From Cyanobacteria bacterium T3Sed10_344R1 (lineage in GTDB: Bacteria > Cyanobacteriota > Cyanobacteriia > Phormidesmidales > Phormidesmidaceae): a stretch of 5,458 nt of DNA. Position numbers and translations under genes: made by a program. The notes under the pieces were generated by a model. The model made no database searches. It was not told the origin of the DNA and saw only the letters and a program-made list of their open reading frames with translations. The first letter of the stretch is position 1. Every line of letters starts with the position of its first letter. Location: the NCBI GenBank assembly GCA_003566335.1, contig PXDR01000273.1, positions 1 to 5,458 on the forward strand, read 5' to 3'. This document shows positions 4,679 through 5,458 of this stretch, in pieces.

Positions 4679-5458
4679 ATGAAGTTAACGGACGATGGCA
4701 TGGGACAGGTTAAGGGCAGCAAAACAGCGCGGCTTTGGCCAACTCTGGGGCGTTCTCCCTATCGCTGGCTCATCGGCATCGTGCTGGGTCTGGGCCTAGC
4801 CACCCTCAGCAGCCTCACCTCAGCCCAGGCAGCCAGCGATGTTCAAACCCACTGGGCTCGATCCTGCATCACGGGCCTAGTCGAGCACGGGGCCATGTCC
4901 CTAGACGCCCAGGGCAACTTCCAGCCCGATCGCCCCGTCTCCCGGGCTGACTATGCCGTGGTGTTGAACCAAGCCTATCCCGGCGTAGCCAATCGCCAGG
5001 CCACCGCCCCGCCGCCGCCCTATCGAGACTTTAACCGCCAAGATCCAAGGGCAGCTGCGATCGCAGCCGCTTACGCCACCCAGTTTTTACCCCACACCTG
5101 GAATGACTTGCTGCACCCCAACCACCCCATGCAGCGAGCCGAAGTCCTGGTCTCCCTCACCCAAGGGTTGGTCTACCCGTACCAACCCCGCGCCAACGCC
5201 CTGCTGAGCGCCAGCCTGACCGACCAACAAACCATCCCCAACGACTATCGAGAAGGTGTCGCAGCCGCCTTAGGTCGGGGTGCGATCGTCAACTACCCCA
5301 CCCTCGATCAGCTTCAGCCCACTCGCCCCGTTACCCGAGGGGAGCTTGCCGCCACCTTCTGCCGAGCCCTGCCCCACTTGGGTCTAGTTGAGACCATTCC
5401 CGACCAGGCGATTGTGCCCCTGCCCACCCTGCCACCCCAGGCCATCCCCGACGTTGAA
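4679..5458 (+). CDS. Exported SLH-domain protein, 5' part (runs off the right edge)
   Basis: An open frame of 260 codons runs from the ATG at 4679 to the window end without a stop. The product begins with a long signal peptide: a basic n-region to about residue 29, a hydrophobic core at 31-46, and cleavage near SAQA-A at 51-52. Three S-layer-homology-type modules follow at about 53-101, 114-164 and 179-231. Their conserved Ser/Thr-Arg-Ala-Glu-like motifs appear as SRAD (88-91), QRAE (152-155) and TRGE (219-222), and the first module has the usual HWA motif. SLH modules bind secondary wall polymers and anchor proteins to the cell wall. The part after about residue 240 is Pro-rich and may be a linker to an unseen C-terminal domain. 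A weak AGGG (4669-4672) six bases before the ATG supports the start; an in-frame ATG at 4700 is an alternative. The modules are degenerate, so wall binding is likely rather than certain. Confidence 0.85.
   Translation, partial: MKLTDDGMGQVKGSKTARLWPTLGRSPYRWLIGIVLGLGLATLSSLTSAQAASDVQTHWARSCITGLVEHGAMSLDAQGNFQPDRPVSRADYAVVLNQAYPGVANRQATAPPPPYRDFNRQDPRAAAIAAAYATQFLPHTWNDLLHPNHPMQRAEVLVSLTQGLVYPYQPRANALLSASLTDQQTIPNDYREGVAAALGRGAIVNYPTLDQLQPTRPVTRGELAATFCRALPHLGLVETIPDQAIVPLPTLPPQAIPDVE

Larger units (their letters stand above)
42..5064. other. Nine HIP1 (GCGATCGC) palindromes scattered across the window
   Basis: The exact octamer GCGATCGC starts at 42, 529, 976, 2136, 3492, 3591, 4378, 4586 and 5057. 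Random expectation for one octamer is well under one copy in this length. HIP1 abundance is an established hallmark of many cyanobacterial genomes, so this is the main taxonomic evidence apart from gene content. The sites fall in coding and intergenic DNA alike. The copy at 4586-4593 sits inside a candidate promoter and is flanked by GATTGC/GCAATC arms (4582-4587 and 4595-4600). The span given covers the first to the last site and is not one continuous element. Confidence 0.9.

Overview
The window looks like chromosomal DNA of a cyanobacterium. The octamer GCGATCGC (HIP1), highly over-represented in many cyanobacterial genomes, occurs nine times in 5.5 kb. The one fully recognisable housekeeping gene is a typical cyanobacterial ndhB, and the amidase carries a DUF3747-type N-terminal domain that I associate with cyanobacteria. 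The fairly high GC content and the SLH-protein type would suit a Leptolyngbya-like or related lineage, but the genus is a guess.

Layout: (1) 1-390 is non-coding leader upstream of ndhB and ends in a 13-bp tandem duplication just before the start codon. (2) 391-1980 (+) is ndhB, a membrane proton-pumping subunit of the photosynthetic/respiratory NDH-1 complex. (3) 1981-2101 is a convergent intergenic region with a six-unit heptanucleotide repeat that runs into a strong bidirectional intrinsic terminator. (4) 2102-3664 (-) encodes an exported N-acetylmuramoyl-L-alanine amidase with the order signal peptide, DUF3747-like domain, Pro-rich linker, SPOR-like domain, Amidase_3. (5) 3665-4067 holds the amidase upstream region, with an 8-bp inverted repeat, and the intrinsic terminator of the next gene. 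(6) 4068-4460 (-) encodes a small secreted Arg/His-rich protein of unknown function. (7) 4461-4678 is a divergent promoter region rich in GATAA motifs, with a plausible sigma70-type promoter and a triple 11-bp repeat that forms overlapping micro-ORFs. (8) 4679 to the right edge (+) is the 5' part of an exported SLH-domain protein, cut off by the window.

The three genes after ndhB all encode exported proteins: a peptidoglycan hydrolase, a small basic secreted protein and an SLH wall-anchoring protein. They therefore share an envelope theme, but they have separate transcription signals and do not form one operon. I see no mobile element, CRISPR array, tRNA or rRNA, and no clear defence or biosynthetic system. 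The least explained signals are the short tandem and inverted repeats at nearly every gene boundary, above all the 11-bp repeat/micro-ORF array upstream of the SLH gene.
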